A DNA stretch of 19,107 nt from positions 1-19,107 of the forward strand of contig JAKBAU010000029.1 in assembly GCA_021808875.1 (NCBI GenBank). Direction: 5' to 3'. The position numbers were made by a program, and so were the translations under genes. This document shows, piece after piece, positions 8,680 through 16,492 of this stretch (positions are counted from its first letter, which is position 1; every line of letters begins with the position of its first letter). Under the pieces are notes generated by a model, which had not been told where the DNA came from, did not search any database, and saw only the letters and a list, made by a program, of their open reading frames with translations. Source of the stretch: Pseudomonadota bacterium (GTDB lineage: Bacteria; Pseudomonadota; Alphaproteobacteria; Micropepsales; Micropepsaceae).

Positions 8680-8743
8680 GCAGGACCTCCTTCCCGGAAT
8701 TCCCGGCTGCCGCGCATAACTGGAAAAGGAGGTTGTAAGCCAA

Positions 8744-9280
8744 TTGGACGAACCGACCCATCTGTCAGCAAGCGAGATCCGTGGTGCGCTGGCCAGCCTT
8801 CGACGGGCAGACATTCTGCGCCTGTCGATGCTGGCCAGGAACTGGGTCCGCGGCCTTGTCCGACGTGACGCCGACGATCTGCTCAATGAGGCATTTGAGC
8901 GGGTTCTTGCCGGACGCCGACCCTGGCCAAGCGATCTCGCCACCCCCGCTTTCCTCAATGGCGTGATGCGCAGCATAGCCAGCCAATGGCGGCACGAAGA
9001 TGCCCGCGAGTTGCTGATCGAGGATCAAGAAGAGGGTTGCGCCAGTCTGTCCGAAGGCTCCCTGGACCCTGACCATGAGTTGAGTGATCTCATTTTCAGG
9101 ATGCATCAGGCGCTCGACGAAGACCCCCAGGCGCGCGGCGTCCTGGAGCACATTCTTGCCGACAGCGATCGGGATGAAGCTCAGGCGGCGCTAGGGATTG
9201 ACGCAACTGACTACGATACCGCCCGGCGCCGGATGACGCGCCATATGTTCACGGCGTTCAACAATGGATGGACAGCATGA
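8744..9280 (+). CDS. sigma-70/ECF-like protein, first gene of candidate defence operon
   Basis: A 178-aa protein. The TTG start is chosen because a perfect AAGGAGGT (8726-8733) sits ten bases upstream and no better start exists. Residues about 25-86 look like sigma region 2: DADDLLNEAFERVL (42-55) matches the ECF-type 'DAEDLVQEAF' pattern, followed by FLNGVMRSIASQW (70-82), which corresponds to the usual 'YL..IARN' helix. Residues about 125-170 could be region 4, with a helix-turn-helix-like EAQAALGIDATDYDTARRRM (145-164). The linker (87-124) is acidic. It may be a true specialised sigma factor, or a sigma-derived DNA-binding regulator. The stop overlaps the helicase start in ATGA, so the two genes are translationally coupled. 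A dedicated sigma-like gene at the head of a helicase/ATPase operon suggests it controls the operon or is a working part of the system. The family match is moderate. Confidence 0.75.
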   Translation: MDEPTHLSASEIRGALASLRRADILRLSMLARNWVRGLVRRDADDLLNEAFERVLAGRRPWPSDLATPAFLNGVMRSIASQWRHEDARELLIEDQEEGCASLSEGSLDPDHELSDLIFRMHQALDEDPQARGVLEHILADSDRDEAQAALGIDATDYDTARRRMTRHMFTAFNNGWTA

Positions 9281-12200
9281 GCCAGCAACCCGCTGACGAC
9301 CACTTCCTTGCGCTCATCGCCGAAGGCATCCTTGATGCAAGCGACAATGAAATCATGCGCGTCGCTCAAGAGCGTGGCGTTGATGTTGCCGCGTTGGAGA
9401 CAAAGGTCAGGACCATGATCGCCGCCCGGGTTGCCGAGGGAGAACGCGTTGATGGCATTGCCTTCGCGATTGGAGACACGGTCGCCCTGCGCTCCGATCC
9501 AAGCCGCGTGGGTGTCATCACGTCAGTGATGCCGAGTAATCGCGAAGCGCGTTACAGCGTCTTCATCGATGGCCGCCTGGAGAGGCTTTACGCAAGCCAG
9601 ATCTCGGCCGCGCATGTCGGACAGCGGATGGTTAGCGCGACACTCGCGGAGTTCAACGCCCGGCTCACGGCGTTGCAACTGGTGGCGCCCAGCCTCGCGA
9701 ACCTCTATTCGCTGCAATCCGGGCGGATCGACTTCATCCCTTATCAGTTCCGACCCGTGCTGAAGTTCATACGCGCGGACCGACCACGCCTGCTCGTCGC
9801 CGACGAGGTTGGCGTTGGCAAGACGATCGAGGCCGGATTGTTGCTGCGCGAACTCCAGGCGCGTCGGCCGCTGCGCTCGGTTCTCGTGGTGTGCTCGAAA
9901 GCGCTGGTTGTCGAGGAGAAATGGCACCGTGAAATGCGCCGTTTCGACGAAGAATTCGTGACCCTCACCAGCCGCGATCTCAGGCATTGCCTCGAGCAGA
10001 CCGATCTCGACGGCGAGTGGCCCGAACGGTATGCCCGCGCGGTGCTGCCGTTCTCGCTGATCAACGACAATTTCTTGAACGGGCATCCGACGCGTGGTGG
10101 CAGACGATCAAAAGGGCTGGCCACGCTCGACACACCACCTCGCTTTGACCTGCTGATCGTCGATGAGGCGCACAACGCGCGCAACAGCGAGACGAACCTG
10201 CACCAAGGCTTGAAGTTGTTGGCCGACAGCGCCGAGGCGGTGGTCTTACTGACGGCGACGCCGGTGCAGCTTGGGACGAATGACCTTTTTACCCTGCTGA
10301 ACCTGCTGCGGCCGGATCTTGTCATCGACAAACCCACATTCGAACGGATGGCGGAACCCAACGCCGCAATCAACGCTGCGGTCACCGCGATCCGCACTGG
10401 CGGGGATGGCTGGCAGTCTGCCGCGCTCGAGCATCTTGCCGAAGCGGCCGCGACCGAGTGGGGCCAGGCGATGCTTGCCCCGTCGCCTGAGTTTCGGACA
10501 TTAACCGCAGCGATCCGCCACGCCGCCAATGACGAAGCCCGCGTCCGGCTGGTGCACCGTGCCGAGGGCCTCCACAGCTTCGCATCGCTAATCAGCCGCA
10601 CCCGCAGGCGCGACATCGGGGCGTTCACCACCCGCAAGCCGCAGACCGTCCAGGTTCCATTCACGGAAGCGCAGCAGGAAGTCCACGATGCCTTGCTCGG
10701 GGTTCAGCGTGAAATCTATCGGCGAACGAGTGGCTCCGGGCCGATTGGCTTCCTAATGACGACCATCCGGCGGCAGGCCTCCAGTTCGCTTCAGGGGCTC
10801 GTTCCATTTCTCGAAACTATGCTGACCCGCCGCCTGTCCGACATTGAACGCGTCGAGATGGACGGCGACAGCGATGGCGCGACTGATACCGCCGTCGATG
10901 ACATCCGTGCTGACATAGCCGCTGTCCTGGCACTCGCCCGCACGCTGCCCGACGCCGATCCTAAGCTCGACAGGTTGCTGACCATCGTTGCGCAAAAAGG
11001 CCAGATGGAAAACCGACGGTTGCTGGTGTTCAGCGCTTTCCGCCACACCCTGGCATATCTTGAGGCGGCAATGCGGGCGCAGGGGGTACGTGTCGGAATG
11101 ATTCATGGCGATGTTGCTGATGACGACCGACGCGCGTTGCGCCGCGCGTTCGCATTGCCACCGGACAATCCCGCCGCAATCGACATCCTGTTGTCTTCAG
11201 AGGTTGGCTCCGAGGGCCTCGACTTTCAGTTCTGCGATGCCCTGGTAAACTACGATATCCCCTGGAACCCGATGCGGATTGAACAGCGAATCGGGCGCAT
11301 CGACCGCTACGGTCAGACGAGTGAAACCGTGGCGATCTACAATTTCGTCACCCCCGGCACCGTGGATTTTGACATCTATAGCCGGTGCCTGATGCGCATA
11401 GGCATCTTTGAGCGCTCGATTGGGGGCAGTGAAGCGATATTGGGCGAGATCACGACCCGGATTCAACAGGTGGCAGAAGACTTCTCGCTCACCGACGATG
11501 AGCGGAATGGCCGTCTGCAACAAATGGCCGACAATGAAATCCGCGAGATCGCCGAAACCGAGGCGCTGGAGGAACGGGAGGCGGAACTCTTTGGTGTTAC
11601 CTTGGCGCGCAACAGAATGGCCGACGACATTGCGCAGGCATCCAGCCAGTGGCTACTGCCCGCCGCGCTCGAACGGCTCATCGGTGTCCATCTTGAGCGG
11701 GCACTGGAAATAGGCCGTAACCCCTTACTGGGACAAGGCTCCGTTAAGACGTTGCGGCTGTCCGCGGAGAGCCGCCGGAAGTTGATCCCGGCGCGGGCGC
11801 GGGGCATCCGACCAAGTCTGGCGGATCGCGAATGGGAATCCTGGCTGCGCGGCGATCAGTCGACGCTCAGCCTCACGTTTGAGCGTGACGCCGCGAACGC
11901 CGATCGCTCTCTTGCCTTCATCACCCCGGTTCATCCGTTGACACAGGCCGCTGCGCGTGGCGTCGCGGCCGATGAGGAAATCCACGTCGCATTGGCTGCC
12001 GCTTCATCAGGTCTGCCTCCCGGTGACCATCCATTCGCCATATACCAATGGGAATTGTCGGGCCTGAGGGAAGACGCGATGCTTGTGCCGGTAGTAGCGG
12101 ATCAGGATGTCGCACACGCTTTCATGGATCTGCTTGCCAACGCCCGGGACATGCCGGATATCCCGCCGCCCTTTCCTTCGATGATTGATGCGTTGGATGG

Positions 12201-12492
12201 CTGGCACCACGAGTTATGGCAGTCGCGGCGAGCAGGGCACATTGCGGATGCCGCCGCCATAGCCCGGTTCCGGCGCGACAGCCTCGAGGCCAGCTACCGG
12301 GCGCGACTAGCCATTCTTGAAGAGCAACTGCGAAACGCAAACGAGGGCCGCATCAGGCGGATGCGGTCGGCTCAAATCGACCGCGCCGTCGCTGATCATC
12401 GAGATGCCCTTGCAAGGCTGACGCGGGACGAAGCGCGGGCGGACATCATTCCGCGCCGTGTGGCTTCCGGTATCATCCGGTTGGAGGCGTGA
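9277..12492 (+). CDS. RapA/SNF2-type DEAH helicase of candidate defence operon
   Basis: About 1071 aa from the ATG that overlaps the upstream stop (ATGA); a second ATG lies three codons earlier at 9268. Residues 5-50 form a small helical domain (LIAEGILDASDNEI...). Residues 62-110 look like an SH3/Tudor-like barrel (AIGDTVALRSDPSRVGVITS...), as in RapA-type proteins. The SNF2 motor follows: ADEVGVGKTIEAG (K182), VDEAH (296-299), LLTATPVQLG near 325, and the C-terminal lobe with FSAFRHTLAYLE, SSEVGSEGLDFQF and EQRIGRIDRYGQT near 670. The last 350 residues (Glu/Arg-rich, probably coiled coils) carry no nuclease motif I can see. It should be an ATP-driven translocase on double-stranded DNA. It is not recognisably DISARM DrmD, because the DISARM partner genes (drmA, drmB, drmC, methylase) are absent. 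The helicase call is firm; the defence role is inferred. Confidence 0.9.
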   Translation: MSQQPADDHFLALIAEGILDASDNEIMRVAQERGVDVAALETKVRTMIAARVAEGERVDGIAFAIGDTVALRSDPSRVGVITSVMPSNREARYSVFIDGRLERLYASQISAAHVGQRMVSATLAEFNARLTALQLVAPSLANLYSLQSGRIDFIPYQFRPVLKFIRADRPRLLVADEVGVGKTIEAGLLLRELQARRPLRSVLVVCSKALVVEEKWHREMRRFDEEFVTLTSRDLRHCLEQTDLDGEWPERYARAVLPFSLINDNFLNGHPTRGGRRSKGLATLDTPPRFDLLIVDEAHNARNSETNLHQGLKLLADSAEAVVLLTATPVQLGTNDLFTLLNLLRPDLVIDKPTFERMAEPNAAINAAVTAIRTGGDGWQSAALEHLAEAAATEWGQAMLAPSPEFRTLTAAIRHAANDEARVRLVHRAEGLHSFASLISRTRRRDIGAFTTRKPQTVQVPFTEAQQEVHDALLGVQREIYRRTSGSGPIGFLMTTIRRQASSSLQGLVPFLETMLTRRLSDIERVEMDGDSDGATDTAVDDIRADIAAVLALARTLPDADPKLDRLLTIVAQKGQMENRRLLVFSAFRHTLAYLEAAMRAQGVRVGMIHGDVADDDRRALRRAFALPPDNPAAIDILLSSEVGSEGLDFQFCDALVNYDIPWNPMRIEQRIGRIDRYGQTSETVAIYNFVTPGTVDFDIYSRCLMRIGIFERSIGGSEAILGEITTRIQQVAEDFSLTDDERNGRLQQMADNEIREIAETEALEEREAELFGVTLARNRMADDIAQASSQWLLPAALERLIGVHLERALEIGRNPLLGQGSVKTLRLSAESRRKLIPARARGIRPSLADREWESWLRGDQSTLSLTFERDAANADRSLAFITPVHPLTQAAARGVAADEEIHVALAAASSGLPPGDHPFAIYQWELSGLREDAMLVPVVADQDVAHAFMDLLANARDMPDIPPPFPSMIDALDGWHHELWQSRRAGHIADAAAIARFRRDSLEASYRARLAILEEQLRNANEGRIRRMRSAQIDRAVADHRDALARLTRDEARADIIPRRVASGIIRLEA

Positions 12493-12493
12493 G

Positions 12494-15400
12494 ATGACCG
12501 AGACATTCCAGGAATGGCTGGACACCCTTCGTGCCAAGCGGCGGGGCTGGGTGCAATCGAGCCTTGACAACGAATTCGACCGCGGCATTTGGAACGCGAC
12601 GGTCGCCAAATACGCGGACCCAACCCACTTCATCTTCGAACTTCTTCAGAATGCCGAGGACGCGGGGGCGAGCAAGGCCAAATTCATATTGAACGAAGAC
12701 GCCATCGTGTTCGAACACAATGGAAGGCCGTTCAATCGTGATGACATCAAAGGCATAACTGGAATTGGTAACACCACCAAGCTCGAAGAAGCGAACAAGA
12801 TCGGCTGCTTCGGAATTGGGTTCAAGTCGGTCTACGTCGTCACACAACGCCCGGAGGTCCATTGCACCATCGAAGGGATGCCAATAGCGTTCGCAATAAC
12901 CGACCTTGTCGTGCCAGAATTGATCGCCACAGCACATACCGCATCAAGCACGCGGATTGTCCTCCGCCTGGCGCCGGAGAAAGCTGGTGAAACCATAAAG
13001 GAAGTGCGGGAAACTCTGGATTCCGATGGTCCTCGGAGCCTGCTTTTCCTGCAAACCCTGACCCAACTCGACTGGGGAGATGAATCGGCGCCTGCCTGGT
13101 GCGATGTCGAGGATGGCGCCGGCGGCGTGCGGACGCTGCATTCAACCGGGGGTCTGGGATTGATCCGTTCCGGACGGTTCATCCTGCTTGAGCGCCCGGT
13201 TGAGCGGCAATCTGAGCACCAGCAGGAACCAGACGAACAGCAGGCCGAGCCCAGGCGATATACAGTCAAAATCGCACTGAGGCTGAATGACGGCGGCGAC
13301 GTTGAGCCTGAGCCCGAGACAACTCGCCTGTCTGTCTTTTTCGAGACCGCAGAGCCGACGGGATTGCTATTCCGGTTACATGGGCCGTTTCAGCTAACCG
13401 ACAACCGTGCGAATATTAAGAAGCACGATGCCTGGAATGCACGCCTGATTGATGCATTGGCAGCGCTTTTGGCTGAAAGCCTTCCTGATTTGCGTGACCG
13501 CGGTTTGGTGAAACGCAGCTTTCTTGAAGTCATGCCGAATAAGGACGACAGCGTACCCGGACATTGGCAGCCAATACGGGCACGCGTCGCAGAGGCATTC
13601 CGGACTCAGGCACTCCTTCCGACGCACGCTGGGGGTCATGTTGCCGCCCTGGCCGCCGTCAGGGGGCCGTCAGACATCCGTGATCTCCTTGGCGATGACG
13701 GAATTGGAGCTTTTGGCGGTCTTCCGGGGAAGCGTTGGATCGTCGGTGGCATGCGCAACAGCCGCATAGACACCTTTCACGCAACATTGGAGGTTACGGA
13801 ATGGGGCTACCAGGATTTCCTGCGCAGATGCCAAGAGGCATTCCGTCCGTCTTATATGGCCCCGGCCCCGGCTCTAGCTGCGGCCCAGGCGTGGTTCGAT
13901 GGCCTGACGGACGAGCAGGTCCAGCGCTTCTACTTGTTGGCAGAAACGGCGGTCCGGCCATTGAAGCGATGGGGAACGCTCAGCGGCCTTGAATTCGTAC
14001 GGATTGAGGATGGCACGCGGCGGACCTCCAACGCCGCGCGTCTGATGGCACCGGATGCTCCAGTTGATCAGGAGTCTTCCACACACCTTGTCCTCGTCCG
14101 GTCGGCCCTGACCCGGACCGGACGGGCACGCGGACTGGAGGTTGAAGAGTTCCTGCACAAAATTGGCGTGAAAGATGTCAGTGAACGCGACTTCCTCGCC
14201 GCCACCCTCAAAGCAAATTACGCCCCTGGAGCGCAGTCACCCTCGACCGAGCAGCATGTCCAGCACATACGGCGCATCCTGATCTGGTACGAGAAGACCA
14301 AAGACGCGACGTTGTTTGCGCATACGGCATTCCTGCGCGCGGAAGACGGTGATGACTACCATAAGGCGGACGACCTCTATCTCGGCCCACCATTTTCATC
14401 CAACGGGCTTGAGCGGATTTATGGCGGAAAGGTTAAGGGCCGAAATCGCCGTCCATTGTGGAGCGGCTATAGCCGTTTGAAACGCGCTGACCTGCTGGTG
14501 TTCATGAAAGCAATCGGCGTCGAGGACACGCTGACGATCAATACCTCTCCTATTTCCAGCGGCCATCCGAAATTCAGGAGCTTATATAATTTTGTCGGCA
14601 CCCGCTCGACGGGCACCGGCACTGACATCGATTACTTCATACCTCAACTCGCCCACATCGTCGCGCTCCGGGACCCGGAAGTTTCGAGGATGATTTGGAA
14701 TGCGGTCTCGGCCAGAGGACGGGACTGCATGTATGCGAGCTATTCGCCGAACCAGCAGCATGTGCCGCGCCAGGATCTGTCCACTCTCGCGGTTATACTC
14801 AAGGATTCGAGTTGGATTCCCGCCAAGGATGGCACGTTGCGTAAGCCAGGCGCGGCCACTGCGGTAGATCTTGCGGCTGGGTTTTCAGTCGAAGGGAATG
14901 TTGCATGGCTTAATGTTCTCGATTTCGAGGCAGGCCACCGCGAACGCTCCGAGCAGATTCAGGCGACACGCCGGGCGGCGGAGGCGGTTGGACTTCCTCC
15001 AGAACTCGTCGTTCAGTTGGGGCGGTTGTCGCCAGATGCCCGGAAATTACTTGGCGAGGAAGTTCTGCGGCTGATCGCGAGCGGCGCGTTCACCACACCC
15101 GAATTCCCGGAACGAACATCCATCAATCCTGAACGCCGGTCCCAGCGGATCGCGGCCCGGGCGGCCGCAGCCCCGTTGAAGACGTATGAAGAGCGCACCC
15201 GCCTCGTCCGCACCAGTGACCGGGACGCGCGCCAGATGGCACGACCCTATCTACGTGATCGGTACACCAATGATGCTGGTGAGATGATATGCCAGGCTTG
15301 CCATGGCAGTATGCCGTTCCGACTGGCGGACGGGACGCCCTATTTTGAAGCGCCAGAGATCGTCCAGTCAGCAGCAACAGAACTTGCGGAGAACCATCTT

Positions 15401-15649
15401 GCGCTCTGCCCGACCTGTTGCGCCAAGTGGCAGCATGCGAATGAGACAACGGATCAAGATATCCTAAAGGCCATCCACACTGCCATGTCACCCGGTTTTA
15501 CCGCGATGCTCGCCGGGCAGTTAATAAATATCCGTTTTGTTCAAGTTCATTTCGACGACCTGCGCACGATCCTGACGGTCGTCAGTCATACGTCACCAGA
15601 AATGACAGCGCCGTCTGGTTCTGAGATTGTATCCACGGACGCCGCGTGA
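12494..15649 (+). CDS. sacsin/Hsp90-like (GHKL) ATPase with C-terminal Cys4 zinc segment
   Basis: A 1051-aa protein. The ATG at 12494 is chosen because GGAGG (12483-12487) lies six bases upstream and the helicase stop is one base away. The N-terminal GHKL ATP-binding fold shows the N-box FELLQNAEDAG (N53), the HNGRPF lid motif (75-80) and GCFGIGFKSVY (104-114). The second domain (about 270-370) has the sacsin/Hsp90-like pattern FFETAEPTGLLFRLHGPF and LTDNRANIKK. Near the C-terminus, CQAC (about 933-936) and CPTCC (about 971-975) flank a segment YFEAPEIVQ where an HNH nuclease would have its catalytic histidines; the spacing suggests a zinc-binding treble clef that has lost catalysis. Sacsin-like ATPases occur in several defence-island operons, where they are thought to sense or drive conformational changes. 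Local GC is lower than in neighbouring genes, hinting at separate acquisition. What it acts on is unknown. Confidence 0.88.
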   Translation: MTETFQEWLDTLRAKRRGWVQSSLDNEFDRGIWNATVAKYADPTHFIFELLQNAEDAGASKAKFILNEDAIVFEHNGRPFNRDDIKGITGIGNTTKLEEANKIGCFGIGFKSVYVVTQRPEVHCTIEGMPIAFAITDLVVPELIATAHTASSTRIVLRLAPEKAGETIKEVRETLDSDGPRSLLFLQTLTQLDWGDESAPAWCDVEDGAGGVRTLHSTGGLGLIRSGRFILLERPVERQSEHQQEPDEQQAEPRRYTVKIALRLNDGGDVEPEPETTRLSVFFETAEPTGLLFRLHGPFQLTDNRANIKKHDAWNARLIDALAALLAESLPDLRDRGLVKRSFLEVMPNKDDSVPGHWQPIRARVAEAFRTQALLPTHAGGHVAALAAVRGPSDIRDLLGDDGIGAFGGLPGKRWIVGGMRNSRIDTFHATLEVTEWGYQDFLRRCQEAFRPSYMAPAPALAAAQAWFDGLTDEQVQRFYLLAETAVRPLKRWGTLSGLEFVRIEDGTRRTSNAARLMAPDAPVDQESSTHLVLVRSALTRTGRARGLEVEEFLHKIGVKDVSERDFLAATLKANYAPGAQSPSTEQHVQHIRRILIWYEKTKDATLFAHTAFLRAEDGDDYHKADDLYLGPPFSSNGLERIYGGKVKGRNRRPLWSGYSRLKRADLLVFMKAIGVEDTLTINTSPISSGHPKFRSLYNFVGTRSTGTGTDIDYFIPQLAHIVALRDPEVSRMIWNAVSARGRDCMYASYSPNQQHVPRQDLSTLAVILKDSSWIPAKDGTLRKPGAATAVDLAAGFSVEGNVAWLNVLDFEAGHRERSEQIQATRRAAEAVGLPPELVVQLGRLSPDARKLLGEEVLRLIASGAFTTPEFPERTSINPERRSQRIAARAAAAPLKTYEERTRLVRTSDRDARQMARPYLRDRYTNDAGEMICQACHGSMPFRLADGTPYFEAPEIVQSAATELAENHLALCPTCCAKWQHANETTDQDILKAIHTAMSPGFTAMLAGQLINIRFVQVHFDDLRTILTVVSHTSPEMTAPSGSEIVSTDAA

Positions 15650-15797
15650 ATGGGTTCATAATCGCCTGGCGGGGCGGCCCGAAAGACTGTCTGGTAAGCC
15701 GAGGGTTGGAGCGATCTACATCCGTCCAGAAGAACGCTAGAGTCTGATCGCCTTTTTGTCGGTACTGAATTCAAGGCTGACCCTCCGGCCTTGTGAC

Positions 15798-15862
15798 CGG
15801 GGCTGAACCCCGATTTACGCTGCCCGCAAGGGGCGCGTTGGGCGAGCCGCTGAACGTCTCGC
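15798..15862 (+). repeat. two CTGAA-loop hairpins upstream of the AbiE module
   Basis: CGGGG-CTGAA-CCCCG at 15798-15812 and GCGAGCCG-CTGAA-CGTCTCGC at 15842-15862. The same five-base loop is used by two hairpins downstream of the AbiE module (17452-17488), and the 15 bases at 15842-15856 are identical to 17470-17484. Confidence 0.55.
15842..15856 (+). repeat. 15-bp direct repeat, left copy, flanking the AbiE module
   Basis: GCGAGCCGCTGAACG, identical to 17470-17484 on the same strand. The two copies bracket the AbiE promoter and both genes. Confidence 0.55.
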
Positions 15863-16013
15863 TTAGAGAATGGAGTAATGTTGCTTGACCTTCGCCCTTC
15901 GGAGCCTGTCAGTTCCGGACGGACGACGGCCAAGAGTTTGGCCCTCTCTTGCCTTTGGGCAGCCCCCACCAACTCACGGAGATCATTAGATAATTGATAA
16001 TATGCTGTTTTTC

Positions 16014-16043
16014 TTGATTTTGTCGGGTTTTTGCGTATATAAT
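16014..16043 (+). promoter_or_regulatory. promoter of the AbiE toxin-antitoxin operon
   Basis: A perfect -10 box TATAAT (16038-16043) lies 18 bases after TTGATT (16014-16019) in a sharply AT-rich stretch just upstream of the antitoxin gene. This is the clearest sigma-70-type promoter in the window. Transcription should begin near 16050, giving a short leader. A further ATAATATG (15997-16004), repeated at 16039-16046, might be a second weaker -10. Confidence 0.65.
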
Positions 16044-16054
16044 ATGTCGGGTTT
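16021..16054 (+). promoter_or_regulatory. 10-bp direct repeats bracketing the -10 box (likely AbiEi operator)
   Basis: TGTCGGGTTT occurs twice in direct orientation, at 16021-16030 and 16045-16054, start-to-start 24 bp, with TATAAT between them. A repressor bound to both would cover the -10 box and start site. AbiEi antitoxins of the AbiE family repress their own promoter through repeated sites, so this is a natural operator candidate; binding by this AbiEi is inference. Confidence 0.55.
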
Positions 16055-16075
16055 CTGTAGCAGGTGGGGATGACC

Positions 16076-16492
16076 ATGCGCCGACGCGGGACATTGCGGG
16101 AAAGGGTAGCGGCACGGATCGCCGAAAGGCGGGACGACGTGGTGCTGCCGCGCGAGTTCCGCGATCTCGGTGGCGAAGATCAGGTCCTACGAGCCCTTCG
16201 CACCCTTGTGCGCGACGGTCAGCTCGTCCATCTCGGCTACGGCGTCTATGGTCGCGCTGAGGTATCGCGTCTGTCCGGCCGTCCTATGCTGGCAGCACGC
16301 GGCGGGTTCATCGACGTGGCACGTCAGGCACTCGACAAGCTCGGCGTGCTCTGGGAGCCAACCGAGTTCCAACGTGCCTATAACGAAGGCCGCTCAACAC
16401 AGGTGCCGGTCAATCCGGCCGTGAAGGTCAAGGGGCGATTTGCGCGTCGCCTGAAATACGAAGATGCGGAGCTGCGTCTTGAACGGCGCTGA
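16076..16492 (+). CDS. abiEi: AbiEi-like antitoxin (DUF6088-type winged-helix protein)
   Basis: A 138-aa basic protein. The ATG at 16076 fits the AGGTGG (16062-16067) eight bases upstream; GTG 16064 and ATG 16070 are in frame but too close to that site. The N-terminal half (about 3-62) is a winged-helix DNA-binding domain with the family ending LVHLGYGVYGRA, where the 'G.G.Y' turn precedes the core. The C-terminal half contains GVLWEPTEFQRAYNEGRSTQVPV and ends in FARRLKYEDAELRLERR. In the AbiE type IV-like systems this protein is the antitoxin and autorepressor, and acts without binding the toxin directly. The 3' end overlaps the toxin gene by about 14 bp, so the two are coupled. The DUF6088 label is from memory. 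The pair is well supported by its neighbour. Confidence 0.85.
   Translation: MRRRGTLRERVAARIAERRDDVVLPREFRDLGGEDQVLRALRTLVRDGQLVHLGYGVYGRAEVSRLSGRPMLAARGGFIDVARQALDKLGVLWEPTEFQRAYNEGRSTQVPVNPAVKVKGRFARRLKYEDAELRLERR

Larger units (their letters stand above)
8154..8743. other. 590-bp divergent intergenic control region, no gene seen
   Basis: This lies between the leftward Toprim gene and the rightward three-gene operon, and should hold promoters for both. Open frames here are arginine-rich GC artefacts without ribosome sites. Contents visible: GGGGCAAGGGCG (8258-8269) with CCCTTGCGGCG (8301-8311), as upstream of ardC; a perfect 8-bp dyad (8411-8437); an AT-rich patch with a 7-bp dyad (8516-8544) overlapped by GACCCC/GGGGTC (8532-8561); and a short hairpin plus T8 run (8660-8679) just ahead of the operon start. 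I could not settle on a convincing -35/-10 pair. Confidence 0.6.
15650..16075. other. intergenic region with hairpin cluster, between the defence operon and the AbiE module
   Basis: I see no credible gene. Hairpins on the plus strand: CGGGG-CTGAA-CCCCG (15798-15812), GCGAGCCG-CTGAA-CGTCTCGC (15842-15862, one mismatch) and GGCCAA-GAGT-TTGGCC (15928-15943). They could stop or trim the operon transcript, though none has a long U-run. From about 15985 the sequence becomes AT-rich and holds the AbiE promoter. A minus-strand open frame across this region has no family features or good start and is rejected. Confidence 0.6.

Noticed and set aside
9277..15649. Calling the helicase/ATPase pair DISARM
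   Set aside because: The DISARM genes drmA, drmB (DUF1998) and drmC and its methylase are not present beside the helicase; the sacsin-like ATPase is not a DISARM component I know.
15586..16077. Minus-strand 163-aa open frame between the ATPase and AbiE genes
   Set aside because: It overlaps the AbiE promoter and the end of the ATPase gene, has no recognisable motif and crosses hairpins; better explained as intergenic.
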